DNA of 64,000 nucleotides from Vibrio jasicida CAIM 1864 = LMG 25398 (GCF_000400365.1 NZ_BAOG01000045.1:1-64000), one strand, 5' to 3'. Numbered from the stretch's first letter, positions 36,956 through 45,490 are shown. The notes: generated from the sequence alone by a model not told the origin. Translations and numbers: made by a program.

Positions 36956-37413
36956 AACCGTTTATCGCTATTGCCCTTTCATGTTTGGTCTTTCTTGGCG
37001 CTTGGAGTCTACCTTGCTATCACGATATGGAAGATAGACGCTATCACCATAGCGTGGTTGATATTCTCCCTCATGAGCATACCGTGCGGATTGATGGCTT
37101 AACGCGGGTAAATCATCGTATCATCACTCATATTGTATCGCTGCAAGATGAATCGATGTCGAACCCAATCATTCTTAGCTTTAAAGGCAAATCAAGACCC
37201 TATTCCGATTCGAGTCTTTCTGTCTCTGGTAAAATGAATCTACTCTCCGTACAAGAAATCCGCCCTGCTTTGAACGATTCATTTCTTTCACCCTATCTAG
37301 TATTAAACGATGATCCTATCTATTTTGATATAGAAGTTCTATTACAAAATGAGGTGTTCTCTCTTATTAGAGATAAACAGACTGGACGAACAAAGCTTCT
37401 CGCTAAGCGGTAA
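36952..37413 (+). CDS. ToxS/VtrC-like membrane-anchored periplasmic partner
   Basis: 153 residues: an N-terminal signal anchor (FIAIALSCLVFLGAWSLPC), then a mostly beta-strand periplasmic domain. Sequence similarity to ToxS or VtrC is not obvious. The assignment rests on size, topology and the ATGA overlap with the membrane regulator gene, the hallmark of such co-component pairs. In VtrA/VtrC the small partner completes a bile-binding beta-barrel with the regulator. A similar sensing role here is inference. Confidence 0.65.
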   Translation: MKPFIAIALSCLVFLGAWSLPCYHDMEDRRYHHSVVDILPHEHTVRIDGLTRVNHRIITHIVSLQDESMSNPIILSFKGKSRPYSDSSLSVSGKMNLLSVQEIRPALNDSFLSPYLVLNDDPIYFDIEVLLQNEVFSLIRDKQTGRTKLLAKR

Positions 37414-37911
37414 TAGATAATTTAATAAGTACACTTCATTGATAATATTTCGATACAAAGCACTCAACTATTGGCCTTTTAAATTCATTTTTCCTAATAC
37501 AGTTTTTCTGAAATTACCATTTACTAATACTCTAATTGAACTTTCTACTGATTTCATTATTTAACCCCAACGCTTTAATTAGTCTTATCTGATATAAATC
37601 ATAAACTCAATTACGTTAAAAACGTATAAATCCAAATTTAGTTATCCTTTCGTTTATTTCACTTAATCATGAGTAATTATTCTAATTTCAAAATGGTTGG
37701 TGCAATCCATTTTCCATTTCATGAAAATATAAACGCAATCGATGTCATCGACTAAGAAATGACAAATGAAACAACATAACCAGCTGATTGTATGGGTAAT
37801 AATATTTCAACTATTTTCAGTACTATCAATCTTATCAGCATGGAACAGTAAGCCTGTCCGCTAAATCGCGGCTCATAACACAAATAAAAATACAGTTATA
37901 AGGGAACGTTC
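37414..37911. promoter_or_regulatory. Upstream region of the first aerolysin gene
   Basis: About 500 bp, AT-rich. It contains the 17-bp element shared with the second aerolysin promoter (37805-37821) and a 32-codon frame (37766-37864) with no good ribosome site. The last 100 bp are the likely promoter and leader. Confidence 0.5.
37805..37821 (+). promoter_or_regulatory. 17-bp element upstream of aerolysin gene 1
   Basis: TTTCAACTATTTTCAGT ends 90 bp before the start codon. The identical 17 bases lie upstream of the second aerolysin gene, while the surrounding sequence differs. It probably marks a shared promoter or a binding site for the ToxR-like regulator. Confidence 0.6.
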
Positions 37912-39384
37912 ATGCGAAACATCAACATTAGCTTATTGTCCGCCGCTATCCTTTCTACCTTCGCAAGTGGTGCATATGCAAAGATCTACCCCGACCAAAT
38001 CGTACTAGACCAGCTGGGTGAGGACGTATGTCGCAGCGGTTATCGTCCACTCGACCGATATGAGGCAGAAGAGCAAAAAAGTGCCTTGCTATCACGTATG
38101 GGTCAATGGCAAATTACCGGACTTAAAGGGGATTGGGTGATCATGGGCCCGGGTTACAGCGGAAGAATCAAACAAGATTTACCGAATGGCAAAACCTTCT
38201 GTTACCCAGATGAAGCGCAATCTGAAATCCCCAAATACGCGGCACACGCCGTACCTGAAGGCGGTGAAATCGACGTCCAATACGATTTAGTGACCGACCG
38301 TAGCAACTTCGTTCGTCCCTTAAGTTACCTCGCTCATTACCTCGGCTATGCATGGGTTGGTGGCAATAACAGTCAGTTCGTGGGTGAAGACATGAAAGTC
38401 GACCGCGTTGGTGATAGCTGGGTCATCCAAGGTAATAACAATGGGTCTTGTAGTGGCTACCGCTGTGGAGAGAAGTCCAGAATCACGGTCAATAACTTTA
38501 CTTACACACTGAATGACAAAGACTTTTGGCATGGAGAGGTCATTGAATCCGAACGAGAATTGGTGAAAACGATTTCTGCAACAGCTCGAAACTACAGCAA
38601 CACGCCACAGCAGATCGTTGTCGACCTTAAATTAGATGAATCAACTAACTGGTCGAAAACCAATAGCTATGGGTTCGCTCAACAGGTTAAAACAGAAAAT
38701 GAATTTAAGTGGCCACTGGTTGGCAATACCAAACTGAGTATTACTTTTGAAGCGAATCAAAGCTTCTCAAATTCCAATGGCGCATCCACCAGCGAGCAAG
38801 TCACATTACAAGCTCGCCCAATGGTACCCGCGAATTCCGAATTGCCTGTGCGTGTCGAGCTTTATCGTTCCACTATCTCCTACCCTTACCGATTCAATGC
38901 AGACATCAGCTACGACGTAAACTTTAACGGCTTTTTACGCTGGAGTGGTAATGCATGGCACTCTCATCCAGACAACCGCCCTTATCGTAGCCATACCTTT
39001 ACGATGGGACGCGGCAGCGACAAATCTGCGGATATCCGCTACCAATGGGATCATCGTTACATCCCAGGTGAAGTGAAATGGTGGGATTGGAGTTGGGCCA
39101 TTCGTGAAGCCGGACTGAGTAGCATGCAGTATGCAACTGGAGCAAGTTTACGTCCGTTCTATTCTTACGTGTCTGGTGATTTTTACGCAGAGTCACAATA
39201 CGCAGGAACAATCGAAATCGGTAAAGCAACACCGCTTGGCCTTCAAGCGCGTTCAGCAAATGATGTATCTCAAAATAACACCCAACGTGTTGGAGATATT
39301 GAAGTCACGAGCAACTTTGATTCTGATGAGCTAAGTGCTCTTGGGTTCAGCAGCGCCGAGATGACGATCCACGCGGCAGAATAA
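37912..39384 (+). CDS. Aerolysin-family pore-forming toxin, copy 1
   Basis: 490 residues: signal peptide 1-23 (cut after GAYA), mature about 467, the length of Aeromonas proaerolysin. It aligns by eye along its whole length with aerolysin: YPDQIVLDQLGEDVC, GQWQITGLKGDWVIMGPGYS, SYLAHYLGYAWVGGN, GNNNGSCSGYRCGEK, IRYQWDHRYIPGEVKWWDW. The four Cys of the two aerolysin disulfides are present. A Ser/Asn/Gly-rich segment (NQSFSNSNGASTSEQVTLQ) matches the membrane-inserting loop. The C-terminal activation loop (GLQARSANDVSQ) is shorter and less basic than the furin site of aerolysin. Family role: secreted, binds GPI-anchored proteins, heptamer pore. Has its own terminator. Confidence 0.93.
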   Translation: MRNINISLLSAAILSTFASGAYAKIYPDQIVLDQLGEDVCRSGYRPLDRYEAEEQKSALLSRMGQWQITGLKGDWVIMGPGYSGRIKQDLPNGKTFCYPDEAQSEIPKYAAHAVPEGGEIDVQYDLVTDRSNFVRPLSYLAHYLGYAWVGGNNSQFVGEDMKVDRVGDSWVIQGNNNGSCSGYRCGEKSRITVNNFTYTLNDKDFWHGEVIESERELVKTISATARNYSNTPQQIVVDLKLDESTNWSKTNSYGFAQQVKTENEFKWPLVGNTKLSITFEANQSFSNSNGASTSEQVTLQARPMVPANSELPVRVELYRSTISYPYRFNADISYDVNFNGFLRWSGNAWHSHPDNRPYRSHTFTMGRGSDKSADIRYQWDHRYIPGEVKWWDWSWAIREAGLSSMQYATGASLRPFYSYVSGDFYAESQYAGTIEIGKATPLGLQARSANDVSQNNTQRVGDIEVTSNFDSDELSALGFSSAEMTIHAAE

Positions 39385-39419
39385 CACACAAAAACAACAA
39401 TAAAGATCGCTAACACTTT

Positions 39420-39448
39420 GCCCGCGACTCCCCATCGCGGGCTTTTTT
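39420..39448 (+). terminator. Terminator after aerolysin gene 1
   Basis: GCCCGCGA and TCGCGGGC form a hairpin followed by a T-run. It separates the toxin gene from the ParA-like gene. Confidence 0.85.
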
Positions 39449-39561
39449 AATCAAACGAGCACGAGAATAAGCATCGGCAGAGTATCGATTTATAGAATGC
39501 CAACCAATTTAACTAACCATTCAGACATAATGCCTAAGTTTTTCAAATTGGGGATAACCGT

Positions 39562-40230
39562 TTGCTGTCGCAAGTAAAACCACGCCAAACCAGTATTGCT
39601 TATTCAAAAGCTAAAAAAATCATTGTCTTAAATTTAAAGGGTGGTGTTGGTAAATCAACCTTTTCTGCCAGCTTGGCAAGCAAACTCATCCATAACGGAC
39701 ATACGGTAGAGCTGGTCGATTTTGACAAACAACAATCGACTAACAGTTGGGCGAATAGCATTGAGGCACTACCAAATCAAAGCTATAACCCTTCTCTGCG
39801 CAGCCTGTCTAACATCGCAGTGACGTTGAAAGTCAGCACCAACACTGATTACGTTGTGATAGATTCCCCTGCAAACTTTTCAGAAAGCGACTTAGTGCGC
39901 TATTTGCGTTACGTGGACTACATCGTGATTCCCATGCAACCATCGCCTATCGATTTGCATGCGTCATTGCCGTTCATCAATACACTTATCGAGAAACACA
40001 TCTTTAAGTCTCGTCAGATTAAGATTGGCTTTGTCATCAATCGTTGTGTCCATCAAGATGAGCGGCTCGATCGTGTGATGCGGCTATTACGCTTTTTCCG
40101 TCAGTTTAAAACGCTCGGTATCATGAGTGAATCCCACGTCTATCAGCAACCTTTCATGGACAAACAACTCGTGGATGCCAAATGCATTGACCCAAAACTG
40201 TGGGACAACGTCATTAAGTGGTTGAACTAG
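39562..40230 (+). CDS. Orphan ParA/MinD-family ATPase
   Basis: 222 residues. The deviant Walker A is LKGGVGKSTFSAS, the switch region is LVDFDKQQSTNSW, and Walker B-like VVIDSPAN follows. Most similar in type to small Soj/ParA proteins that position cargo or segregate plasmids. No parB-like gene or centromere repeat is seen nearby. The start is TTG with GGGGA 8 bp upstream. It lies between the two aerolysin genes on the same strand, separated from the first by a terminator. It could be a leftover of a mobile replicon or a positioning factor; its function here is unknown. Confidence 0.8.
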   Translation: MLSQVKPRQTSIAYSKAKKIIVLNLKGGVGKSTFSASLASKLIHNGHTVELVDFDKQQSTNSWANSIEALPNQSYNPSLRSLSNIAVTLKVSTNTDYVVIDSPANFSESDLVRYLRYVDYIVIPMQPSPIDLHASLPFINTLIEKHIFKSRQIKIGFVINRCVHQDERLDRVMRLLRFFRQFKTLGIMSESHVYQQPFMDKQLVDAKCIDPKLWDNVIKWLN

Positions 40231-40514
40231 TGATTCGAACCTCCAAGCGCAAATGAAACTAACGTTGAGTAATCATAACGGATTGTTCAACACTAACTTA
40301 ACCTCACACCTTTAAGCTTTTCTTTTAAAGCACTCAAAACCTCATAAGAATAATACTTTCATCACCTCAAGAGATTGATAAATAACAGAATTATTTTTCA
40401 ACTATTTTCAGTGTTTTTTGACTTGTTTTATATGAAAGAGTACGCCCGCTTTTGGGCAATACGAGCCTAAAAGCTAACTAGAACTCAATCATTAAAATAA
40501 AGGACACTGTATTT
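40231..40514. promoter_or_regulatory. Upstream region of the second aerolysin gene
   Basis: About 280 bp, AT-rich. It holds the second copy of the 17-bp element and a GCCCGC-TTTT-GGGC hairpin (40444-40457) in the presumed leader. Confidence 0.5.
40396..40412 (+). promoter_or_regulatory. 17-bp element upstream of aerolysin gene 2
   Basis: TTTCAACTATTTTCAGT, identical to the copy at 37805-37821, ends 102 bp before the toxin start. A TTTATATG stretch about 15 bp further down could be the -10 region. Confidence 0.6.
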
Positions 40515-41984
40515 ATGCTGCACGTCAGTACGCCACTATCGATTACGCTTGCGCTTTCCTTCTTATCCACTTTTGCTCAAGCCAAAATCTATTCAGATCA
40601 GCTTGTTATCGACGAATTGGAAAATCATCAATGTAGATCCGACTATCGTCAGCTTACCTACCAAGAAGCACAAGAGCATAAAACAGCCATTCTATCGCGC
40701 ATGCAAACCTGGGACATTGTGGGCCTCGAAAGCGGCTGGGCGATCATGGGCTCAGGCTACCATGGCCAGATCAAACCAGAACAATCGAGCCATAAAACTT
40801 GGTGTTACCCTATTCACCCAAATACAGAACTGCCAAAGCACCTTGGTATATCTATTGCGGAAGGGAGTAAGGCTGAAATTGAGTATGAACTCGTCTCCAA
40901 TCAAGAGCTTTTTATTCGACCAGTGAGTTATTTGGCGCATACGCTTGGCTACGCATGGTTAAGTGGTAACGGGGGCAATTTTGTTGGCGAAGACATGGTT
41001 GTCAATCAAGTACATGATGGCTGGGAAATACAAGGAAACAACGCGGGCTCATGCAACGGTGAACGATGCTCAGAAAAAACTAAAATCACCGCCAACGACT
41101 TTGCTTACCAGCTCAACCCTCATTACTTTTCACATGGCAACATCACTGAATCTACGGAAGATTCAACACACACAATTACAGCCTATGCGATCAACACTCT
41201 CGATCAAGCCAAACAAATCCACATTCAGTTTGATGTAGAGCAAACCGCAACTTGGTCTAAAACCGATAACTCCGCTTTTGCACAATCTGTTCATATCAGC
41301 TCCTCTTTTCAATGGCCTACCATTGGAACCACATCACCTTGGTTTATTGTCAAAGGGAATCAGGCATTCTCCGACTTAACCTCTGGCACCAGTACTCTCC
41401 CTGCGACCAGAGAGGCAAACCTCACTGTGCCTGCACGCTCAATTCTCCCCATTCGTATTGAGCTCTCACATTCTAGAATCTCTTATCCGTTTCGTTTTCG
41501 AGCTGACATCAGCTATCGAGTCAATTTCGATGGGTTCTTACGTTACAGTGGTAATGCTTGGCATGCTCATCCAAAAGATAGACCGACAATCTCGCATACT
41601 TTCACGCTTGGTCGCGCCAGTGAGCTCAAAGAAAACATCCGCTATCAATGGGATCATCGCTACATTCCGGGAGAAACGAAATGGTGGGACTGGAGTTGGG
41701 CGATTCACAATCACGGCTTACCCCTGATGCAGTATGCGGCTGGCGCAACACTTCAGCCATACTATTCTCATGTTTCCGGGCTCTTTGACGCCGAATCACA
41801 GCAGATAGGAATGATAGATGTAGGTCGTGAGTTGGCCGTAGATACACCTTTAAATTGGGATAAAAACGCACACGTTCAGCACCTTCAAATTGGTGATATC
41901 AGCGTTGTAACAGATTTTGATTCAAGCGTCTTAGACCGACTCGGCTTTTGCGCCGCTCGCTTGTTGGTTCAACCCATAAACTGA
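40515..41984 (+). CDS. Aerolysin-family pore-forming toxin, copy 2 (divergent paralogue)
   Basis: 489 residues with a signal peptide ending in FAQA (about residue 23). The whole aerolysin layout is kept (QTWDIVGLESGWAIMGSGYH, SYLAHTLGYAWLSGN, CNGERCSEKTK, IRYQWDHRYIPGETKWWDW), including the four disulfide Cys, plus one extra Cys near the C-terminus (GFCAARL). It has diverged from copy 1: the membrane-loop region (NQAFSDLTSGTSTLPATRE) differs and the C-terminal activation loop (AVDTPLNWDKNAH) lacks a basic cleavage site. It may be activated differently, have another receptor range, or act with copy 1. A terminator follows. Confidence 0.9.
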   Translation: MLHVSTPLSITLALSFLSTFAQAKIYSDQLVIDELENHQCRSDYRQLTYQEAQEHKTAILSRMQTWDIVGLESGWAIMGSGYHGQIKPEQSSHKTWCYPIHPNTELPKHLGISIAEGSKAEIEYELVSNQELFIRPVSYLAHTLGYAWLSGNGGNFVGEDMVVNQVHDGWEIQGNNAGSCNGERCSEKTKITANDFAYQLNPHYFSHGNITESTEDSTHTITAYAINTLDQAKQIHIQFDVEQTATWSKTDNSAFAQSVHISSSFQWPTIGTTSPWFIVKGNQAFSDLTSGTSTLPATREANLTVPARSILPIRIELSHSRISYPFRFRADISYRVNFDGFLRYSGNAWHAHPKDRPTISHTFTLGRASELKENIRYQWDHRYIPGETKWWDWSWAIHNHGLPLMQYAAGATLQPYYSHVSGLFDAESQQIGMIDVGRELAVDTPLNWDKNAHVQHLQIGDISVVTDFDSSVLDRLGFCAARLLVQPIN

Positions 41985-41993
41985 CCTACAACT

Positions 41994-42028
41994 AAAAAAA
42001 GAGACAAGCGGATGACTTGTCTCTTTTA
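41994..42028. terminator. Terminator after aerolysin gene 2
   Basis: AAAAGAGACAAG and CTTGTCTCTTTT form a hairpin with A- and T-runs, between convergent stops; bidirectional. Confidence 0.85.
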
Positions 42029-42053
42029 GTATCAAACGTCAACTCTAAATGAA

Positions 42054-42620
42054 TTAATCACGAAGCCATTGATGTTCCTGACTATCGCCCTGTTTATTGA
42101 AAAAAGTAGAATGCTGTTGCTTGAACTGGTCGGCTTTTATCTCTGAAATCGGCCATAGGCGGAAGTCTTCTCGGATGAAATGGTCATCAATCCCAAATTC
42201 TAGAGATTTCAACTTCGGACCGACAAATCGATAAATATAACCTTCACCCGACGCTTCACACAGCATAGGCACATGAGACATCGGTTGACCATTAACCGAA
42301 ACAGACGCCCATTTGCTGGATTCAGGGTCGCAAGCGTCTTCATTCACAACATCGATTTCAAATTTGTTGTCTAACGTCGTCCCTACAAAAACAGCGGTCG
42401 CGTCTTGCAAGTAAACTCGCCTAAGCAATAACTGCTTTGTGTCTTGTGTGCGTGTGGTTTGAATTCCATTGGAAAATGGTAAGAAATACTCCCAATGCCA
42501 ATCCCACTCCATTCCTTTCTCAACAAAGTGCAATTGGGGAATAGTTTTCCACGCCACGAACGCTCCGACAGCAAATAGGAAAGCAACAAAACTAATAATC
42601 AGTCGAATCAATACGCGCAT
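42054..42620 (-). CDS. Single-pass membrane protein of unknown function
   Basis: 188 residues. One N-terminal membrane segment (LIRLIISFVAFLFAVGAFVAW), then a soluble, probably periplasmic domain with two cysteines (NEDACDPE, PMLCEAS) that could form a disulfide. I do not recognise a family. Its start touches the stop of the LysE-type exporter gene upstream, so the two are probably co-transcribed. Confidence 0.7.
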   Translation of the reverse strand: MRVLIRLIISFVAFLFAVGAFVAWKTIPQLHFVEKGMEWDWHWEYFLPFSNGIQTTRTQDTKQLLLRRVYLQDATAVFVGTTLDNKFEIDVVNEDACDPESSKWASVSVNGQPMSHVPMLCEASGEGYIYRFVGPKLKSLEFGIDDHFIREDFRLWPISEIKADQFKQQHSTFFNKQGDSQEHQWLRD

Positions 42621-43255
42621 TATGCTGGTTTTTCTACAAGTAGCTTAATCCCAAGGGCAACTAATACAGCACCCGTTGCTCCTTCCATCCATTTCATAAA
42701 GCTGGCATTTTTTAATAAACTTTTCGCAGAATTGAGCGCACCTGCCAAACCACATTGCCAAACCATCGCGATCATAAAGTGAATAGAAGCCATGATCATA
42801 GATTGTAGTAATGGCGATCCTTCTGGATTTACAAATTGAGGAAGAAACGCAAGATAGAATACGGCGGTTTTCGGGTTTAACACGTTAGAAAGAAAACCTT
42901 CACGAAAAGAACGTTTACCACTGTAATCTTGGTGTGCTTGCTCAGAAACCGAGATTCCCTCATTCGATTTCATCAATGCACGTAAACTGCTCAACCCCAG
43001 CCATATTAGATAAGCAGCGCCCACCATTTTAACCATCTGAAACAGCTCTGCCGACTGTGCCAAAACGGCAGAAATACCGACCGCAGAGAAAAACGCATGC
43101 ACAAACAAACCAAAACAAATCCCCAAACTTGTCGTGCAACCGTCTTTAAGCCCTGCTCGAGTGGTATTGCGGATCACCAAAGCAGTATCCAATCCGGGTG
43201 TCAGCGTCAAAATCGTGATGGCAATCAGGAATGCCTCAAAATTCAAAATATCCAT
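42620..43255 (-). CDS. LysE/RhtB family amino-acid exporter
   Basis: 211 residues from ATG 43255, preferred over GTG 43282 because it gives the usual LysE N-terminus (FEAFLIAITILTLTPGLDTALV, with the conserved TPGPD-like motif). About six membrane segments; LSNVLNPKTAVFYLAFLPQFV is the second family signature. Exports an amino acid or related metabolite, identity unknown. Precedes and touches the 188-residue membrane protein gene. Confidence 0.88.
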   Translation of the reverse strand: MDILNFEAFLIAITILTLTPGLDTALVIRNTTRAGLKDGCTTSLGICFGLFVHAFFSAVGISAVLAQSAELFQMVKMVGAAYLIWLGLSSLRALMKSNEGISVSEQAHQDYSGKRSFREGFLSNVLNPKTAVFYLAFLPQFVNPEGSPLLQSMIMASIHFMIAMVWQCGLAGALNSAKSLLKNASFMKWMEGATGAVLVALGIKLLVEKPA

Positions 43256-43498
43256 ATTTTTTAATAAGTGATTAAGTATCACACATCAATACCGTCAAAC
43301 TGTTTAATGCGCAAGCAACTTTTGTGATCTAAGTCGTTGAAAGTCACAGAGTGTCGATATCAAGGTCCATTAAAATGCATTGCGTATCATTGCCAACAAT
43401 TCACATCGTTAACCTTCTCTCGGTTATCTATACAAGTACCTGAATTTGTGCACAATAGACCTGCATTATTTGTTAATAAATAGTAAATTAGACACACT
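43256..43498. other. Divergent promoter region, LysE exporter and M32 carboxypeptidase
   Basis: About 240 bp without a gene. It should contain both promoters; no clear operator is seen. Confidence 0.4.
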
Positions 43499-43585
43499 TC
43501 TCTATCGACATTACCTTGATGCTGCATTTTGCTCTGCATCGGTGTCGAGAGATACGAACATCACGTTCAAGGACCCCATTTGGGG
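43499..43585 (+). promoter_or_regulatory. Structured 5' leader of the M32 carboxypeptidase gene
   Basis: Two successive hairpins lie in the leader. The first has a TCTC/GAGA plus TCGACA/TGTCGA outer stem and a GATGC/GCATC inner stem (43499-43552). The second is CCCC-ATTT-GGGG (43574-43585), 35 bp before the start codon. No T-run follows, so these are not simple terminators. No known riboswitch class is recognised. Confidence 0.45.
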
Positions 43586-43619
43586 CGTTTAAGGAAAGAA
43601 CATAACAAAGAGTAGTCAC

Positions 43620-45098
43620 ATGAGCGCATTTCAAAAACTCGTCGAACATTCAAAAAAAGTCTCTAACTTTGGCCATTTATCTGCAATCGTAGGATGGGAT
43701 CAGGCAGCCGTAATGCCATCAGGCGGTGCGGAAGCTCGCTCTAATGCGATGGCTGAACTAGAGGTTCATATTCACTCTCTTTTGACTCAACCTCATCTAG
43801 GTGATCTGTTTGCTCAAGCAGAAGAAGAGTCATTATCAGCACAAGACCAGTCGGTACTTCGCGAAATGAAACGCGATTGGCAGCAAGCGAACCTGCTACC
43901 TGAATCTTTGGTTCAAGCACAATCGCTAGCTGGCTCAAAATGTGAGCACGCTTGGCGTACCCAACGTGGCAATGACGACTGGGCTGGCTTCGAAAAGAAC
44001 TGGGCTGAAGTGGTTAAGCTGTCGCAAGAAGAAGCACAAATTCGCGCAGAAGCGACTGGTACATCACCTTACGATGCGATGTTGGAATTGTACGAGCCAG
44101 GCACAACATCAGCATCTTTAGACGTGCTATTTGCAGACGTAAAAACGTGGTTGCCATCAATGATTGATGAAGCCATCGAAAAGCAAAAAGCGAGCAACAT
44201 TCTGCTTCCAAACGGTCACTACCCAGCAGAGAAACAAAAAGCCTTGGGTCTGGAAGTCATGAAGCTGCTTCAATTCGACTTCGAACATGGCCGCCTTGAT
44301 GAGAGTGTTCACCCGTTCTGCGGCGGTGTGCCAACAGATGTTCGCATTACCACCCGCTACGATGAAACAGAGTTCGTGCAATCTTTGATGGGTATTGTGC
44401 ATGAAACAGGTCACGCGCGTTACGAACAAGGTTTACCTAAATCGCTAGCAGGCACCACGGCTGGTGAAGCTCGTTCAATGGGTATTCATGAATCTCAATC
44501 GCTGTTCTTCGAGATGCAAGTGGGTCGCAGTCAAGCGTTCGTAGAACACTTAGCACGTCTGGCCTCTAATCACTTTGAAGGCCCTGAGTTTGCACAAGAT
44601 AACTTGTCAAAAATCTACACGCATGTAGAAAAAGGTTTCATCCGTGTCGATGCTGATGAACTGACATACCCTGCTCACGTTATCTTACGTTACGAGATTG
44701 AACGCGACCTAATGAACGGCGTGATCAAGCATACAGACGTTCCAGAACTGTGGAACGAGAAGATGAAAGAGTACTTGGGTTTATCGACTGAAGGTAACTT
44801 CAAGAATGGTTGTATGCAAGACATCCACTGGACAGATGGTGCCTTCGGTTACTTCCCGTCATACACATTAGGTGCGATGTACGCAGCACAGTTTATGGCA
44901 GCGATGCAGCAAACCGTGGACGTGGATGGCGCGATTCGCTCTGGCGATCTGTCGCCAATCTTTACTTGGTTATCAGACAACATCTGGAGCAAAGGTAGCC
45001 TGTTCTCGACCGATGATTTGGTGACGCAAGCAACAGGTGAAGTGTTAAATGCGAAGCACTTCAAAGCACATCTAAAAAGCCGATACTTGGGTAAATAA
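43620..45098 (+). CDS. M32 family metallocarboxypeptidase (thermostable carboxypeptidase 1 type)
   Basis: 492 residues, the normal length. The zinc motif HETGH is at residues 261-265 (GIVHETGHARYEQG), and the third ligand region is GIHESQSLFFEMQVG. It removes C-terminal residues from peptides in the cytoplasm. Mostly helical, no signal peptide. Monocistronic, with a structured leader and a downstream terminator. Codon use is core-like. Confidence 0.95.
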   Translation: MSAFQKLVEHSKKVSNFGHLSAIVGWDQAAVMPSGGAEARSNAMAELEVHIHSLLTQPHLGDLFAQAEEESLSAQDQSVLREMKRDWQQANLLPESLVQAQSLAGSKCEHAWRTQRGNDDWAGFEKNWAEVVKLSQEEAQIRAEATGTSPYDAMLELYEPGTTSASLDVLFADVKTWLPSMIDEAIEKQKASNILLPNGHYPAEKQKALGLEVMKLLQFDFEHGRLDESVHPFCGGVPTDVRITTRYDETEFVQSLMGIVHETGHARYEQGLPKSLAGTTAGEARSMGIHESQSLFFEMQVGRSQAFVEHLARLASNHFEGPEFAQDNLSKIYTHVEKGFIRVDADELTYPAHVILRYEIERDLMNGVIKHTDVPELWNEKMKEYLGLSTEGNFKNGCMQDIHWTDGAFGYFPSYTLGAMYAAQFMAAMQQTVDVDGAIRSGDLSPIFTWLSDNIWSKGSLFSTDDLVTQATGEVLNAKHFKAHLKSRYLGK

Positions 45099-45119
45099 CT
45101 TTCGCCAAGTCATCGCACG

Positions 45120-45152
45120 AAAAAAGGCTGGTTTAATACCAGCCTATTTATT
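45120..45152 (+). terminator. Terminator after the M32 carboxypeptidase gene
   Basis: AAGGCTGG-TTTAATA-CCAGCCT hairpin flanked by an A-run and a T-rich tract. Confidence 0.75.
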
Positions 45153-45190
45153 TGCGCTAGAGTCTACTCAAAGCGCCCAGAAGCTTATCA

Positions 45191-45490
45191 TTAAGCTAGA
45201 TTACGTTTCACCGTACTCTTCATATTTTGCATGAAGTTTCTGAAGTGCGGCATGAAATCAGCGAATAACGGATGCTTGCGATCTTTCATCATCACAGGAC
45301 CAAGCAGACGAAGGGCAACACCAACGCGTGTCGCATCTGCAGGTTCTAATCCGCTGCCTTGACCGATCTTATCTACGATATTGAGCATGTCTTCGCGATC
45401 TTGGACTTCAAAGCTCAAGCTTTTTGCTTCACGGCCTTCTTCTACGTTTACTTCTTCAATAGTAATGCGGTAGTGGTTATCTTTTCTCAT
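45191..45490 (-). CDS. DUF3861 family protein
   Basis: About 99 residues from ATG 45490, preceded by GGAGAAATGAG. Small, soluble alpha/beta protein (HYRITIEEVNVEEGREAKSLSFEVQDREDMLNIV is family-like). Function unknown. It follows the DUF2798-like gene by about 20 bp and both are divergent from marR, so the pair is probably under MarR control. Confidence 0.75.
   Translation of the reverse strand: MRKDNHYRITIEEVNVEEGREAKSLSFEVQDREDMLNIVDKIGQGSGLEPADATRVGVALRLLGPVMMKDRKHPLFADFMPHFRNFMQNMKSTVKRNLA

Noticed and set aside
37766..37864. 32-codon frame ahead of the first aerolysin gene, hydrophobic in the middle
   Set aside because: No good ribosome site, and its conserved part is the 17-bp DNA element, whose second copy has no open frame with a start. 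A regulatory element explains it better.
43320..43350. TGTGATCTAAG...AAGTCACAG as a CRP site before the carboxypeptidase gene
   Set aside because: The half-sites are 16 bp apart instead of 6, so the geometry is wrong.
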